NCBI GenBank assembly: GCA_024195265.1
Contig: JAJLRJ010000005.1
Coordinates: forward strand, 34,853,036 to 34,917,035
Direction of reading: 5' to 3'
DNA length: 64,000 bases
Source of the DNA: Dendrophyllia cribrosa
Lineage: Eukaryota; Cnidaria; Anthozoa; Scleractinia; Dendrophylliidae
A model generated the notes under the pieces. That model had not been told where the DNA came from. It saw only the letters and a program-made list of their open reading frames with translations, and did no database searches. Below, piece by piece: positions 50,612-59,960 of the stretch. A program made the translations under genes and the position numbers. Position 1 is the stretch's first letter, and every line of letters starts with the position of its first letter.

Positions 50612-50830
50612 TTAGTTTCCCTGTTTCTTTTTGGTAGTTCTTGGTTTTCTTGTTTTTGGTTTTGTTGCAGCTTTAGTTCCATCTTCATTAGCAACAAATC
50701 GATATTTTTTTATTCCACAAGATGCACAAGTACACCAATACATTCTTCTTCCATTTTTAGCAATTTGATAACCATCTGGTTTAATACAATCTGTTTGTTG
50801 TTTTTTTTCTTTCACGCAATAAGATTTCAT
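50612..50830 (-). CDS. Zinc-ribbon protein (DUF5679-like), element 4
   Basis: A 72-residue frame starting MKSYCVKEKKQQTDC, with cysteines C5, C15, C33, C35 and C38 and the pattern RRMYWCTCASCGIKKYRF, then a basic KPKTRKPRTTKKK tail. In related Polintons this zinc ribbon is the N-terminus of a larger protein containing the PLA2-like region; here a one-base frame change separates them. TATTTATAAAA-type sequence lies before the start. Confidence 0.7.
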   Translation of the reverse strand: MKSYCVKEKKQQTDCIKPDGYQIAKNGRRMYWCTCASCGIKKYRFVANEDGTKAATKPKTRKPRTTKKKQGN

Positions 50831-50867
50831 TTTATTATTAAGACTATGTATTTATAAAATAAAAAAA

Positions 50868-51062
50868 ATGGATAACAGAGTAAATTTTATAGAGAGTGAA
50901 ATAAGAAATTTGAATGAAATGATAGAATGTATATTAGATTATGTTGATATTATACATGTTGATGAAAATAAAAGAGTATTGGAGATAATTATTTTAATTT
51001 TGAAAATAAAGAACAAACGTAAAACATTAAGAGGATTGATAAAGGGAAGTATATATATTTAA
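50868..51062 (+). CDS. Small acidic helical ORF, element 4
   Basis: A 64-residue frame (MDNRVNFIESEIRNLNEM) directly after TATTTATAAAATAAAAAAA, the leader type of this element. It is predicted helical with a hydrophobic stripe and has no recognised domain. A possible small regulatory or structural protein; the evidence is only leader and length. Confidence 0.4.
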   Translation: MDNRVNFIESEIRNLNEMIECILDYVDIIHVDENKRVLEIIILILKIKNKRKTLRGLIKGSIYI

Positions 51063-51100
51063 TTTTTTTAGAAATTTATATAATTCATTAAATAAAAAGA

Positions 51101-51886
51101 ATGTCAAATTATATTCCATACAAATTAAATTTATCACAAGGTCAATTAAAAAAATTAGCAAAAGCTTATAAAGATAATTCACAAATTACTTTAAGATTAG
51201 GTGAAAATGATTTAACAGGTCAACATGAATTAATGTTAACAAAAACACAAATTAAGAAACTTAATAAAGCTAAGAAAAACGGTGTTGGTTCTGATATTAA
51301 AATTTCAAAAAAAAAAACAAATTAGAAAAACAATAAGAGAAGGAGGAGCTTTATTTGGTTCACTTGTTTCAATTGGATCTAAACTTCTTCCATATGCAAC
51401 AAAAGCAGTTTCAAAAGCAGCTCCAACACTTGCATCAGGAGCTTTATCAGCTTTAGGATCACTTGAAATTGATAAGATTTTTGGTAAAGGAATTGAGATT
51501 CCATTTAAATTTTTATCTCAATTAATACCTTTTCAAAAAGAATTAACAAAGAAACAAATTAATGATTTTAATATAGCTTCACAAAGTGGTGGAGCATCAT
51601 TTTTCAAAGCAACACAAAGACAAATTAATGGAGGATTTTTAGGAACTCTTGCTGCAATTGGTATTCTTATGGCGATAGAATTAGCATCAAAATTATTCGG
51701 AAAAGGATTACAAGTACCAAGAGAAGGAAAAGGATTACAAGTAAGACCAGGAATGATGCCATACAGACCACCACCATTTATTGGAACATGGGAACAACAA
51801 GGAAGAGGGCAAAAAAAGGTCAAGGTCTATTACTAGGTCCGAACAGCCCATTCAACAGTATACCACTATTAGGAACAATATTATAA
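51101..51886 (+). pseudogene. Polinton core/membrane-active protein (adenovirus pX/pVI-like), element 4
   Basis: The start MSNYIPYKLNLSQGQLKKLAKA is the conserved N-terminus of a common Polinton/adintovirus protein (block shortened here: SNYIPYKLNLSQGQLKK). The second part, after a frameshift in an A run (51307-51317), has a glycine/alanine-rich hydrophobic segment (TLASGALSALGSLEIDKI) and GLQVRPGMMPYRPPP. A second frame change at about 51810-51817 restores the typical C-terminal GLLLGPNSPFNSIPLLG. Proposed to resemble the adenovirus core or membrane-lytic protein. Confidence 0.68.
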
Positions 51887-52344
51887 AAAAACCAATATTC
51901 AAGGATATTCTTCTAAGTAATTTTGATCTTCTTGAGTGGGTTAAATATCTTAAAATACCAAATTTCAAAGGAATTTATTCTAGAGATTCACTTGATCATA
52001 TTTATGAAACAGAATGTTGTATAATTAATCTTGATGATAAAATAGGACAAGGAACTCATTGGGTTGCAGAATATATAAAACATCCTGTAATTTATTATTT
52101 TGATTCTTTTTCACTTCTACCACTGTTAGAATTTATAGAACATTCAAAAAGATTAAATATGAAAATTATTTATAATAAAGGTTATCCAATTCAAGATATT
52201 TATTCTGTAAGATGTGGTTATTACTGTTTATATTTTCTTGATAATATAGAAAAGAGGAATGCCTCTTTTTATGATATTTTAAAAGTTTTTAAAATTAATG
52301 ATCAACAACTTAATGAAAACTTTATTAAAAATTATTTTATCTAA
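51781..52344 (+). CDS. PRO: Adenain-like cysteine protease, element 4
   Basis: A maturation protease of the adenovirus type, which cleaves capsid precursors. The catalytic set is visible as H93 (GTHWVAEY), D108 (YYFDSF), Q138 (YPIQDI) and C145 (VRCGYYC), with seven residues between Q and C region as in adenain. The functional domain starts near residue 34. The first ATG of the frame (51781) lies inside the upstream gene, and the true start is unclear because no ATG follows before the domain. It overlaps the 3' end of the core protein gene, as in related elements. Confidence 0.85.
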   Translation: MEHGNNKEEGKKRSRSITRSEQPIQQYTTIRNNIIKKPIFKDILLSNFDLLEWVKYLKIPNFKGIYSRDSLDHIYETECCIINLDDKIGQGTHWVAEYIKHPVIYYFDSFSLLPLLEFIEHSKRLNMKIIYNKGYPIQDIYSVRCGYYCLYFLDNIEKRNASFYDILKVFKINDQQLNENFIKNYFI

Positions 52345-52361
52345 AACCTTAAATAAAGAAA

Positions 52362-53102
52362 ATGATTCAAAATAGAGTATTAGTTTTTAAAAGTATTGAT
52401 GCAAAAAAACAAAATGCATCAAATAAACCAGGTAATTTTACAATAAAATTTACTCCTGAATTGAAATTAGATCCAAATACTAAACATTATTTAGCATTAG
52501 ACCATCTTTCCATGACTGCTAGTTGGCATAATATTAGACCTGAGTATCAAAATAATGAATTGAAAATATCAAAAGATAAAGGTAAAACATATCAAACAAT
52601 TGTATTTCCATCTGGTATTTATGATTATGAAGATATAAATAATTTTATTAAAAAAAAAATTGGTAAAATTGGATATACAGGAAATTATGGTATTAATATA
52701 CTATTTGATCTTACAACTTATAAAGTTTTTATTGCACTTGATCAAAATTATTTCATTGATTTTGCCAATAGTGGTAATTTTAGTAAATTTTTAAAGAAAA
52801 GTGGATATGGAAAAAACTTTCCTAATATTAGTAATGATATTGACAATTTATATATCAGAACTAGTTTATTGTCTAATAGTATTATTTCAGGAAAACAGTC
52901 AAATGTTTTATACACATTTTCAACAAACACAAAAACAAGATCATTACCGTTTGAAATTCAACCAATAAATTATTTATGGCATAAAATTAATAGAAGTGAT
53001 ATTTTTGAAGTGAATTTTTATATTACAGATGATCAAGATAGAGAAGTTGATTTGAATGATATTGATATAAGTTTGACTGTTGTTATTGGTGAAAGAAAAT
53101 GA
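52362..53102 (+). CDS. mCP: Minor capsid (penton) protein, element 4
   Basis: A 246-residue single jelly-roll penton-type protein with an intact frame. Motifs: an N-terminal NKPGNFTIKFTPELKL, HYLALDHLSMTASWHNI, TIVFPSGIYDYEDI, VLYTFSTNTKTRSLPF and HKINRSDIFEVNFYITDDQDR. It differs strongly from the penton protein of elements 1 and 2, showing a distinct lineage. CCTTAAATAAAGAAAATG is the leader. It lies between protease and the gene preceding the capsid, as usual. Confidence 0.84.
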   Translation: MIQNRVLVFKSIDAKKQNASNKPGNFTIKFTPELKLDPNTKHYLALDHLSMTASWHNIRPEYQNNELKISKDKGKTYQTIVFPSGIYDYEDINNFIKKKIGKIGYTGNYGINILFDLTTYKVFIALDQNYFIDFANSGNFSKFLKKSGYGKNFPNISNDIDNLYIRTSLLSNSIISGKQSNVLYTFSTNTKTRSLPFEIQPINYLWHKINRSDIFEVNFYITDDQDREVDLNDIDISLTVVIGERK

Positions 53103-53129
53103 TAAGTTTTATAAATCTTATAAATAAAA

Positions 53130-53573
53130 ATGGAAAGACGAATAAGAGATTATGATACTGGTGAAGATTATTATACAGATACAGAGACAAAAGGTAGAGG
53201 TGTTTTTGATACATTATCTAAAATTGGAGCAAAACTTACTGGAAAAACTGCATCTAAACTTGCTTCAAAAGCAGCAGAGAAATTAGTAGAAAAAGGTTCT
53301 GAAAAGATTGGTGAGAAAACAGGTGAATTAATTGGTGAAAAGATTTATGATAAATTTAAAACTAAAAAGCCATCAAAAAAGGAACAGAAGAAAATTGAAA
53401 GTATACCAGAAGAACCTATTCCTGAAATACTACAAGATTATGTAATTCATCCACCACCAAAAGAAGATAAAGGTGAAAAAATTGTTAAACTTTTACAAAA
53501 AAATAATGATAAATATTCTTATGTTAAAGATGTTTATAATGATCTTCTTTTAAAAATATATATAATCTTATAA
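53130..53573 (+). CDS. Conserved Lys/Glu-rich protein before the capsid gene, element 4
   Basis: A 147-residue protein. Acidic N-terminus (RDYDTGEDYYTDTETKGRG), then a helical alanine/lysine-rich segment (TASKLASKAAEKLVEKGS) suggesting an amphipathic helix, a basic linker, and a conserved-looking tail (IVKLLQKNND). It occurs between penton and major capsid genes, the normal position of this unknown Polinton protein. TATAAATAAAA precedes the start. Confidence 0.7.
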   Translation: MERRIRDYDTGEDYYTDTETKGRGVFDTLSKIGAKLTGKTASKLASKAAEKLVEKGSEKIGEKTGELIGEKIYDKFKTKKPSKKEQKKIESIPEEPIPEILQDYVIHPPPKEDKGEKIVKLLQKNNDKYSYVKDVYNDLLLKIYIIL

Positions 53574-53578
53574 ATAAA

Positions 53579-54525
53579 ATGAATGGAAATTGTAGAAGTC
53601 CAAATTTAGTAAAGAGATATGAATATACTTATTATGATTTGGAAACACCATTGAATGATAATATCGCGAATGATAATAGACAATTAAAGGGTAATTATCG
53701 ATTTACAGTTGATAATTCATCAGAAGCAAATCCAATTGATTGGTATTATGCTTATTTAGAAGTTAACTTTAAACTTGTTAAACTTGATGATAGTACAACT
53801 GGAATAACAGCAGGGACTGGTAATGTTAATACATTTTGTACAACAACTAATGGTCATACTTTTCTTAATGAAATCCAAGTTGAATGTAATGGAATAACTG
53901 TGTATAATAATTCAAGGGCTAATGAAACATCAAATTTTCTATCACTTTTGAAATATACAAAAAGTTATGCAGACACAATTGGAAAAGATCAATTTTTATA
54001 TTTTATATTTAGGAACTGCAGAACCACGTTCAGCACACGAATATAAAATAAAGGTTATAGTAAACGGAAAATTTTAACAGATGTTGGAGCTATTAATAAA
54101 TTTTCAATTCCTCTGAATTTATATAGTTATTTTGCAGCTTTCAAAAATAATCTTTATCCTAATATCAAAACGAATATTTTATTAAGACTAGAAAATGGTA
54201 ATAATATTATTTTCAGAAATGCTGGTGCTCCAAATTCAAAAGTTATTCTCAGTAAATTACGATTGTGGTGTCCAAAAATTATTTTTAATGGTGAAGGAAT
54301 GAAATTGTATCTTGAAAATTATTTAAAACCAAAAAATGGACTTATTTAAGAGAACATACTGAAATATTACAAACTGGAGCTGTGAATAGCTACTTTAGAA
54401 TAAGTACAGGAATTAGAAGACCAAGACATGTGTTTATTTGGTCTGTTCCTACAGCAGGTTATAATTTACAAACAGCAAATATATTTACTTGGAATATTTT
54501 TAATATTTATTTCAAGGCAAGTTGA
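53579..54525 (+). pseudogene. MCP: Major capsid protein, element 4 (truncated, frameshifted)
   Basis: The N-terminal part of a double jelly-roll capsid protein: open from MNGNCRSPNLVKRYEYTY to about 54030, then continuing in other frames (DVGAINKFSIPLNL, LYPNIKTNILLRLENGN, LWCPKI) to a stop at 54525. Breaks are near 54010-54035 and 54345. The second half, expected for a capsid of this group, is missing: the reading runs directly into the convergent gene at 54507. This is therefore a deleted copy and cannot make capsids. Confidence 0.82.
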
Positions 54526-54755
54526 TTTTCTTTCAACTGATCAATTATTTTATCCTGTTTTTCATCTGTCTTTTTCTGTTGTTCAACCAAAGTTTCTTTT
54601 AATGGTTCTCTTAAAATTTTAAAATATTCACTCATAACAATATCACGGACTTTACCTTTATCTTTCACTTCATTCTTGACTTCAGTAACAGCTTTAGCTA
54701 TTTCATATCCTTTATATTTTGAATCTGCATACTTTTTGATATTTTCTAAATTCAT
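54507..54755 (-). CDS. Small coiled-coil protein, element 4
   Basis: An 82-residue frame: MNLENIKKYADSKYKGYEIA then a charged helical region (EQQKKTDEKQDKIIDQLKEN) ending QLALK. Probably a coiled coil, with no known domain. Its stop region overlaps the truncated end of the capsid gene, marking the deletion point. A TTATAATAAAA-like leader lies upstream on the minus strand. Confidence 0.5.
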   Translation of the reverse strand: MNLENIKKYADSKYKGYEIAKAVTEVKNEVKDKGKVRDIVMSEYFKILREPLKETLVEQQKKTDEKQDKIIDQLKENQLALK

Positions 54756-54835
54756 TTTTATTATAAGATTATATAATTATTTGTAGAAATGACATTTAAT
54801 TTAATTTATTTTATCTATAATTATAATAAAAAAGT

Positions 54836-55462
54836 ATGAAAATCCCAAATTACGATTCAAAACAGAAAATAAAGACTAGAAAACAATGTGATTTCTTAGA
54901 TGAACATTTCACGATGCTTATTGCTGGTCAAACCCGTTGTGGAAAAACAAACACTCTAATGCATATGATTAGAACACCATTAGTTTACTTTGATAAAATT
55001 TACTACTATGGACCTAATAATAACCAAGAAAAAATACAAGACCTTAAAAAAATAATGGATAAAATTAGTGAAAAAATAGGATATGAAGTTTTAGAATTTC
55101 CAGAAGATATGATGGAAACAACAGAATATCCAGAAGATAATAGAAAAATTGTTATATTTGATGATATTGTAAATGCAACAGACTCGATACAGAAGAAAAT
55201 AGCAAATCATTATACTGATGGTCGACATCTTGGAATTAGTCCTGTGTATTTAAGTCAGAGTTATTATGATGTACCACAAAAATTAAGATTAAATTGTTCT
55301 CATATGATTTTATATCCACCAATGACTAAAAATCATTTGAATCTTATTGCAAAAGAAAATTTGATTGATCCAAATCTTTTTGATAAACTTAATCCTTATG
55401 AATTCTTATTCTTAGACAAAGAACAAAAATCAGTTACTAAAACTTTTGATGAGAAAATATAA
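54836..55462 (+). CDS. ATP: FtsK/A32-type DNA packaging ATPase, element 4 (intact)
   Basis: A 208-residue packaging ATPase. Walker A GQTRCGKT (residues 31-38) and Walker B KIVIFDD (104-110), then YLSQSYYDVPQKLR as the following conserved strand. It differs from the ATPase of elements 1 and 2. The frame is intact and starts after TAATAAAAAAGT. Expected to load the element genome into capsids. Confidence 0.93.
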   Translation: MKIPNYDSKQKIKTRKQCDFLDEHFTMLIAGQTRCGKTNTLMHMIRTPLVYFDKIYYYGPNNNQEKIQDLKKIMDKISEKIGYEVLEFPEDMMETTEYPEDNRKIVIFDDIVNATDSIQKKIANHYTDGRHLGISPVYLSQSYYDVPQKLRLNCSHMILYPPMTKNHLNLIAKENLIDPNLFDKLNPYEFLFLDKEQKSVTKTFDEKI

Positions 55463-55474
55463 ATATACAATAAA

Positions 55475-57524
55475 ATGGGAATATTCAATAATATCAACAA
55501 ATTCGTAAATTTAAATATCAGTGATTATATTAAAGAAATGTCTCAACAAATTGTAGTAAGTCAAGGATCAGGATTAAAATTGGATAAAGATAATAATTAT
55601 GATATTGAACAAAAACGATTAGTAAATGTTGGAGAAGGTATTAATCCTTCTGATGTTATAACTAAACATCAATTTGAAACTGGATTATCAACAAAACCTA
55701 ATCCTACAGATGTTATTCTTGTTGATGGTTCAACTCATATGACTGGAAATCTTGATTTAAGAGGAAATAACTTAATTCTTCCTGGTGAAATTAAAATGGA
55801 TAGAAAACTAATTACTGATTTGGATACTGATGAAAATAATGATCTTTGTGCAACTAATATGATAACTCTTAAAAATTATAATAATAAAAAAGCTAATATT
55901 ACAGATGCATATATGAAAAATGAAAGAATAGTATTGAATGATCATTTAGATGTTAATTATCATGCTTTATTAAATGTTCAAGCAGCAGGTGATAATGATG
56001 CTTTTCCTTTTTACCAAAGACGTTTTTTAACATTAAATGGTCAATATTATGATGCAAAAAATACAAATATAATAAATTTAACAACTCCAAGAAATGAAAA
56101 TGAAGCAGCTAATATAGAATATGTTGATGGAACAATTAGACGTATTGTAAGTTTTAATAATATTACATCAAATATTGATTTGAAACAAAGTTATAATATT
56201 TTAAAATCAAAACAACAGACTTACAGACAATTAGCAGCAAATTATAACAATCTTGTATCTTATAACGACGTCGTTAAGAATGTCTTTCTTAGTCGAAAAA
56301 AATGTTATCAATGGAAATTGGTTTAGATATGAATAATAATACTATTTATAATATAAAAGATCCAACAGCAATTGATCAAGGTGTAAATAAAGGATATGTT
56401 GATAATTCAGTAAATACAAAAGCTGATAAAACATATGTTGACACAAAAACTAGTGATAACAACACAAGAATAAATGATAATACTACTTCAATCAGCGATC
56501 TACAAACAAAGAAACGTGATGAATTTGATTTCGGTGCAGAAGTCCTTCAAATTGAAAAAGATTATGAAGATTATGTCAATAAATCTCATATATCTTCAAC
56601 TTCTCATTCGAAGGATCAATTCAGATATTTGATGGAAAATGTAAATGAAAGAAGTAGTGAACATGCTATTAGAGTGGATTGAATTAGTGATTTTCCAAGT
56701 TCACCACATTTATTCAATAAAAAAGCGTATGATTTTGTAATATTTTTAATGATATAAATAATATATACTCTGGTAGATTAGGTTTTAATATATATAAACT
56801 TCCAAAAGGAGAATATACCATTTGCATTGAATTTTTTCCTATTACAATGAATAATGTGAGTGTTGACGTTCGCAGTACGAGTTTGAATATCAATCAACAA
56901 TCAACGAAACAATTTTCTAATTATACAAGATCAATTATTCATATGCATAAATGGGTTATTTCACTAGTTCAATTTATTATGGTAGATTTAAAATGTCAAG
57001 GAAATCCTAAATCACTCAATGAAGGAGATGCAAAACTGATTATTTATGGTGTTAAAAATTTTGTAGCAGATGTTGATTCAAGTGTGTATGATGCACCTTA
57101 TATTTTTGAAAATTCAGATATGGTAATGCAGACGGATATTGATATGAATAATCATGATATTAGTGTTAAAAATCCAACAAGAGATAATAATGTAGTAAAT
57201 TTAGCATATTTAAAATCGTTGAAATATTGCTTTACCATTCCATTTTATTTTGATAAATCCAAAAATAATTCTATATGTTATTATAATATTAATTCATCAT
57301 CTTTTTTCAATTTAAAAAAGTCTGTATTGGAAGAAATATATTTGTATACTAATTATTCTCCGAATGGAAGAGATTATTTCATAAAATTGGAAATGAAATA
57401 TTTTTTAAATAGAAATGAAATAAAAAAAGAATTAATATCAACCAATACTACTAATATTTATTATAAATTTAACAATATTAATTTTTCAATACCAAATAAT
57501 GCAAATTTATTTATGAATGTTTAT
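55475..57524 (+). pseudogene. Fibre-like protein with phage-tail-type repeats, element 4
   Basis: Open pieces at 55475-56326, 56302-56682 and about 56690-57524, linked by frame changes near 56280, 56683 and 56745. Repeated blocks have the tail-fibre shape: NLDLRGNNLILPGE, IGLDMNNNTIYNIKDP ... GVNKGYVDNSV and DIDMNNHDISVKNPT ... NLAYL. It ends abruptly at the right border of the AT-rich block. A surface fibre for host attachment is inferred from the repeats and its place last in the element. No receptor-binding head domain was recognised. Confidence 0.7.
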
Positions 57525-57914
57525 TGCGGTCGACGAGAGGAGACCGCGAGTCTAATTTTGTGTATAGCGAAAAAAATTGAGATTTTTCTCTGTTTATCCA
57601 ATTATCCAATTACCTCGCTTTCAAATTTGGCGGCCTCGTTTTCACGTAAGATAATGCGGTGACTCGAGGATCGAAGTATCGATTTGCTTGCGTGATTAAG
57701 TTCAACATCTGCCGCCGTATTTCTATCCTTTTATCAGTGAATAGCCGTTAACTGAAAACGCGCGTCAGGTATTTGAATAGATCCAAAAACTCGCCCATAA
57801 AGTATTGACTCTCGTGGCAATGCTCTGCGAAGAACTTCAACATCTGACGCCATACTACAATTATCAGTTGAGTAATGCACGAGCGACGTTTGGTGAGAAA
57901 GTTTTGCCGTGAAA
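57525..57914. other. Junction of element 4 with a repeat region
   Basis: AT-rich coding text stops at TTTATTGCGGTCGACGAG; the following DNA is of normal composition and begins with an inverted gcggtc/gaccgc pair (57528-57552). One member of a direct repeat (57728-57792) lies here. Confidence 0.6.
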
Positions 57915-58104
57915 ACTACGTTGTTGTCAAGGGTAACTTGCTACATTTGCAACATTTACTTGTCTGTTCTGGACGTTTTTAATGAAAAATGTTACTTAGG
58001 CGCTTTTGAAACTGAAAATACAGACGTTTCGGGACTTCTGTCCCTTCATCAGTGAATAGCCGTTAATAAAAAACGCGCGTCAGCTATTTAAATAGTTCCA
58101 AATG
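57728..58104. repeat. Direct repeat pair
   Basis: The segment containing catcagtgaatagccgtt and acgcgcgtcag at 57728-57792 recurs at 58041-58104 with a few changes, both followed by an aatag(a/t)tccaaa tail. The second copy lies inside the foldback element at 57915-58380. Confidence 0.75.
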
Positions 58105-58380
58105 TCGCAATATCGCAACATTACAGCGCGCGCGGAAAAAGTCTAAATAAAACTGAAGTCAATGTTCATGCTGTGTGCTTGGAGTGTTTGGTATTTGAAA
58201 ATCGCTCGCTCTGCTCGTCTTTCCGTAGTATTTTTCACTTACGGACAGTTGTGTTCTCTACGTTATCAGTAACAAAATGCGCGAAATAACTGATGACGTC
58301 CGCGACCGTCATTTAATCAATTAATTAATTAATTGGAAACGTAACACAATTAATTGGACTTGACTTGACAACAACGTAGT
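57915..58380. mobile_element. MITE with ACTACGTTGTTGTCAAG ends
   Basis: Seventeen-base perfect inverted ends (57915-57931 and 58364-58380), 466 bp in total, no gene. No clear target duplication. Confidence 0.75.
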
Positions 58381-59604
58381 GTTAGCAATCAACAAGTCCA
58401 GGAACTGCTGAAAAGCCTGAACATGACGATAAATGCTAGCACTGTTAGTGAAGCAGACATGACACTTGCAAAACTGCAAGCAAGCAAACCGATCAAACTA
58501 ACATACGACTCTGATACTAACAAAGTCCAAGGCATTGCAAATTGAGTATGGAAAACACTACTACGTGAATTGTTGTATTACTCTGTTGTATATAATTGCG
58601 TTCGACGATAGGAGAACGCTTTCTAATTTCGTCGGGTATCGGTCTGGGCGCAGGGGATTGTGGGAGGAATTGGGCTGGATGCTATGCGATTTCAGGGTTT
58701 GGACGCCATCTTGGACTGGCACACTTAGCCTCGATTCCATTTGGACTAGCACACGTAGCCTCGATTCCATGTGATAATTTTCTCGGCCGCCGGGAACTGG
58801 TATTTACACGGAGTATTTACACGTGACAAGATGCTCATGGCATAGAAAATATGCCAATCAGCGAGAATCAAATCATGGCGATGATTCGGCTGACACGAAC
58901 GAGACAAACAAACGAGAATTGAGCAAGAATCGGGCCAAATTCAAGCCATCCCGTTCGAAAATTTATGGCCAGACACGAGCAAGATACAAGCCAGAAAACG
59001 AGCAAGAATCAAGCGACGAATGTTTTTCTCACTTTGATGGAGATTATGCGGATGGATCGATGGAACGCTCGCAAAACCAAACGCGGCTTATGTTTATTCC
59101 CGAAGATAGTCCAAACTTTCTGTGATGTTTTAGCGCGGTGGAAAACTTGGAAATGAAGGCTGAGAGTTTGGAAAAGCTTAATCTTAATTTGGCGAGCGAA
59201 ACTACAAAGAAAACAGAGAATTTGTAGAAGCGCATAGTCTGTTTATATAAATACTTGCGACTTTCGCTTTTGCCAGCGTGTTTTCAGGTTTCAAATTACC
59301 GTTTTGACATATGCAAATTCGGTGCACTTTTCCCACTTTTCCCAAAGGAACTGCCAAGTATTTTTTTTTACCGACAACTACAACAAACTTCAAAGGATTT
59401 AATTTTTTTTTCTGCTACCAAACTTTCCCTACCGTCTTCATACACAGAATAAATACAGGTTTCACTGTACACAATAACCCTTAATTTTACAATATGCCAT
59501 AGACATTCATCTATCCCAATGACCAAAAATTAAAATCCCCCCTTTCAACTGCCGAACGCACTACCTTAATCTCCGATTACTCCTAGTAATAATATAGGAA
59601 ATTT
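58381..59604. other. Unassigned host-like sequence
   Basis: Several short overlapping frames of up to 100 residues but no domain or consistent coding signal. A duplicated tag at 58723-58768 (tagcctcgattccat twice) and an A/T-rich 3' part. Nothing else recognised. Confidence 0.45.
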
Positions 59605-59696
59605 GACAAATTTGAACAATATTTCATTTCAATTGAATTTTAGTAGAAATTTGATAAATTAAATATTTATATAATAAAATGAGCATCAAAAGAATG
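59605..59696 (+). other. AT-rich fragment with leader and start codon, interrupted by element 3
   Basis: Very AT-rich sequence with TTTATATAATAAA directly before ATG at 59682, then codons for MSIKRM, matching in style the leaders of element 4 and the first residues of its gene at 47005. Element 3's palindrome starts five codons later. Probably a remnant of an AT-rich Polinton in which element 3 inserted. Confidence 0.45.
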
Positions 59697-59859
59697 AGTA
59701 GTAAGTACAAGGCTAACCCGGGACCACCCCCACATCATAAAATAAGCAGCTAAACACCGGCTCCACGGACTCATTGCAATTCGTCCGTGGAGCCGGTAAC
59801 TCAGGTGTTTAGCTGCTTATTTTATGATGTGGGGGTTATCCCGGGTTAGCCTTACTACT
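59697..59859. repeat. Terminal palindrome, left end of element 3
   Basis: A 163-bp imperfect palindrome bounded by AGTAGT (59697) and ACTACT (ending 59859), with arms of about 70 bases containing GCTTATTTTATGATGTGGGG and the tip GGACTCATTGCAATTCGTCC. The tip is the reverse complement (one indel) of the element 2 right-end tip, as expected for opposite ends. Confidence 0.9.
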
Positions 59860-59918
59860 ATTGTTAGCATCTGGTTATCCACGGCTACCCCGGCTAGCAC
59901 AATCCACTGGTCCGGTAT

Positions 59919-59932
59919 AACCAATTGAAGAA
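59919..59932 (+). promoter_or_regulatory. ACCAATTGAAGAAA motif before polymerase, element 3
   Basis: An exact copy of the motif, 28 bases before the polymerase ATG at 59961, followed by CCCTGTATATA. The same order stands at the right end of element 2 in reverse orientation. Confidence 0.6.
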
Positions 59933-59960
59933 AACGCAAACCCTGTATATAGCAACCCAC

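Larger units (their letters stand above)
46755..57524. mobile_element. Element 4: AT-rich Polinton/adintovirus-like element (incomplete)
   Basis: A block of very low GC content that holds integrase with PLA2-like and zinc-ribbon parts, core protein, adenain-like protease, penton, major capsid, ATPase and fibre-like genes. No polymerase was found and the fibre gene ends abruptly at 57524, so the right part is lost. Borders are set by composition and gene limits; terminal repeats were not found. Confidence 0.8.

Noticed and set aside
58535..59125. Overlapping + strand frames of 60-100 residues near 58.5-59.1 kb, considered as host exons
   Set aside because: No domain, no clear splice pattern and tandem duplicated text; not enough to call a gene.
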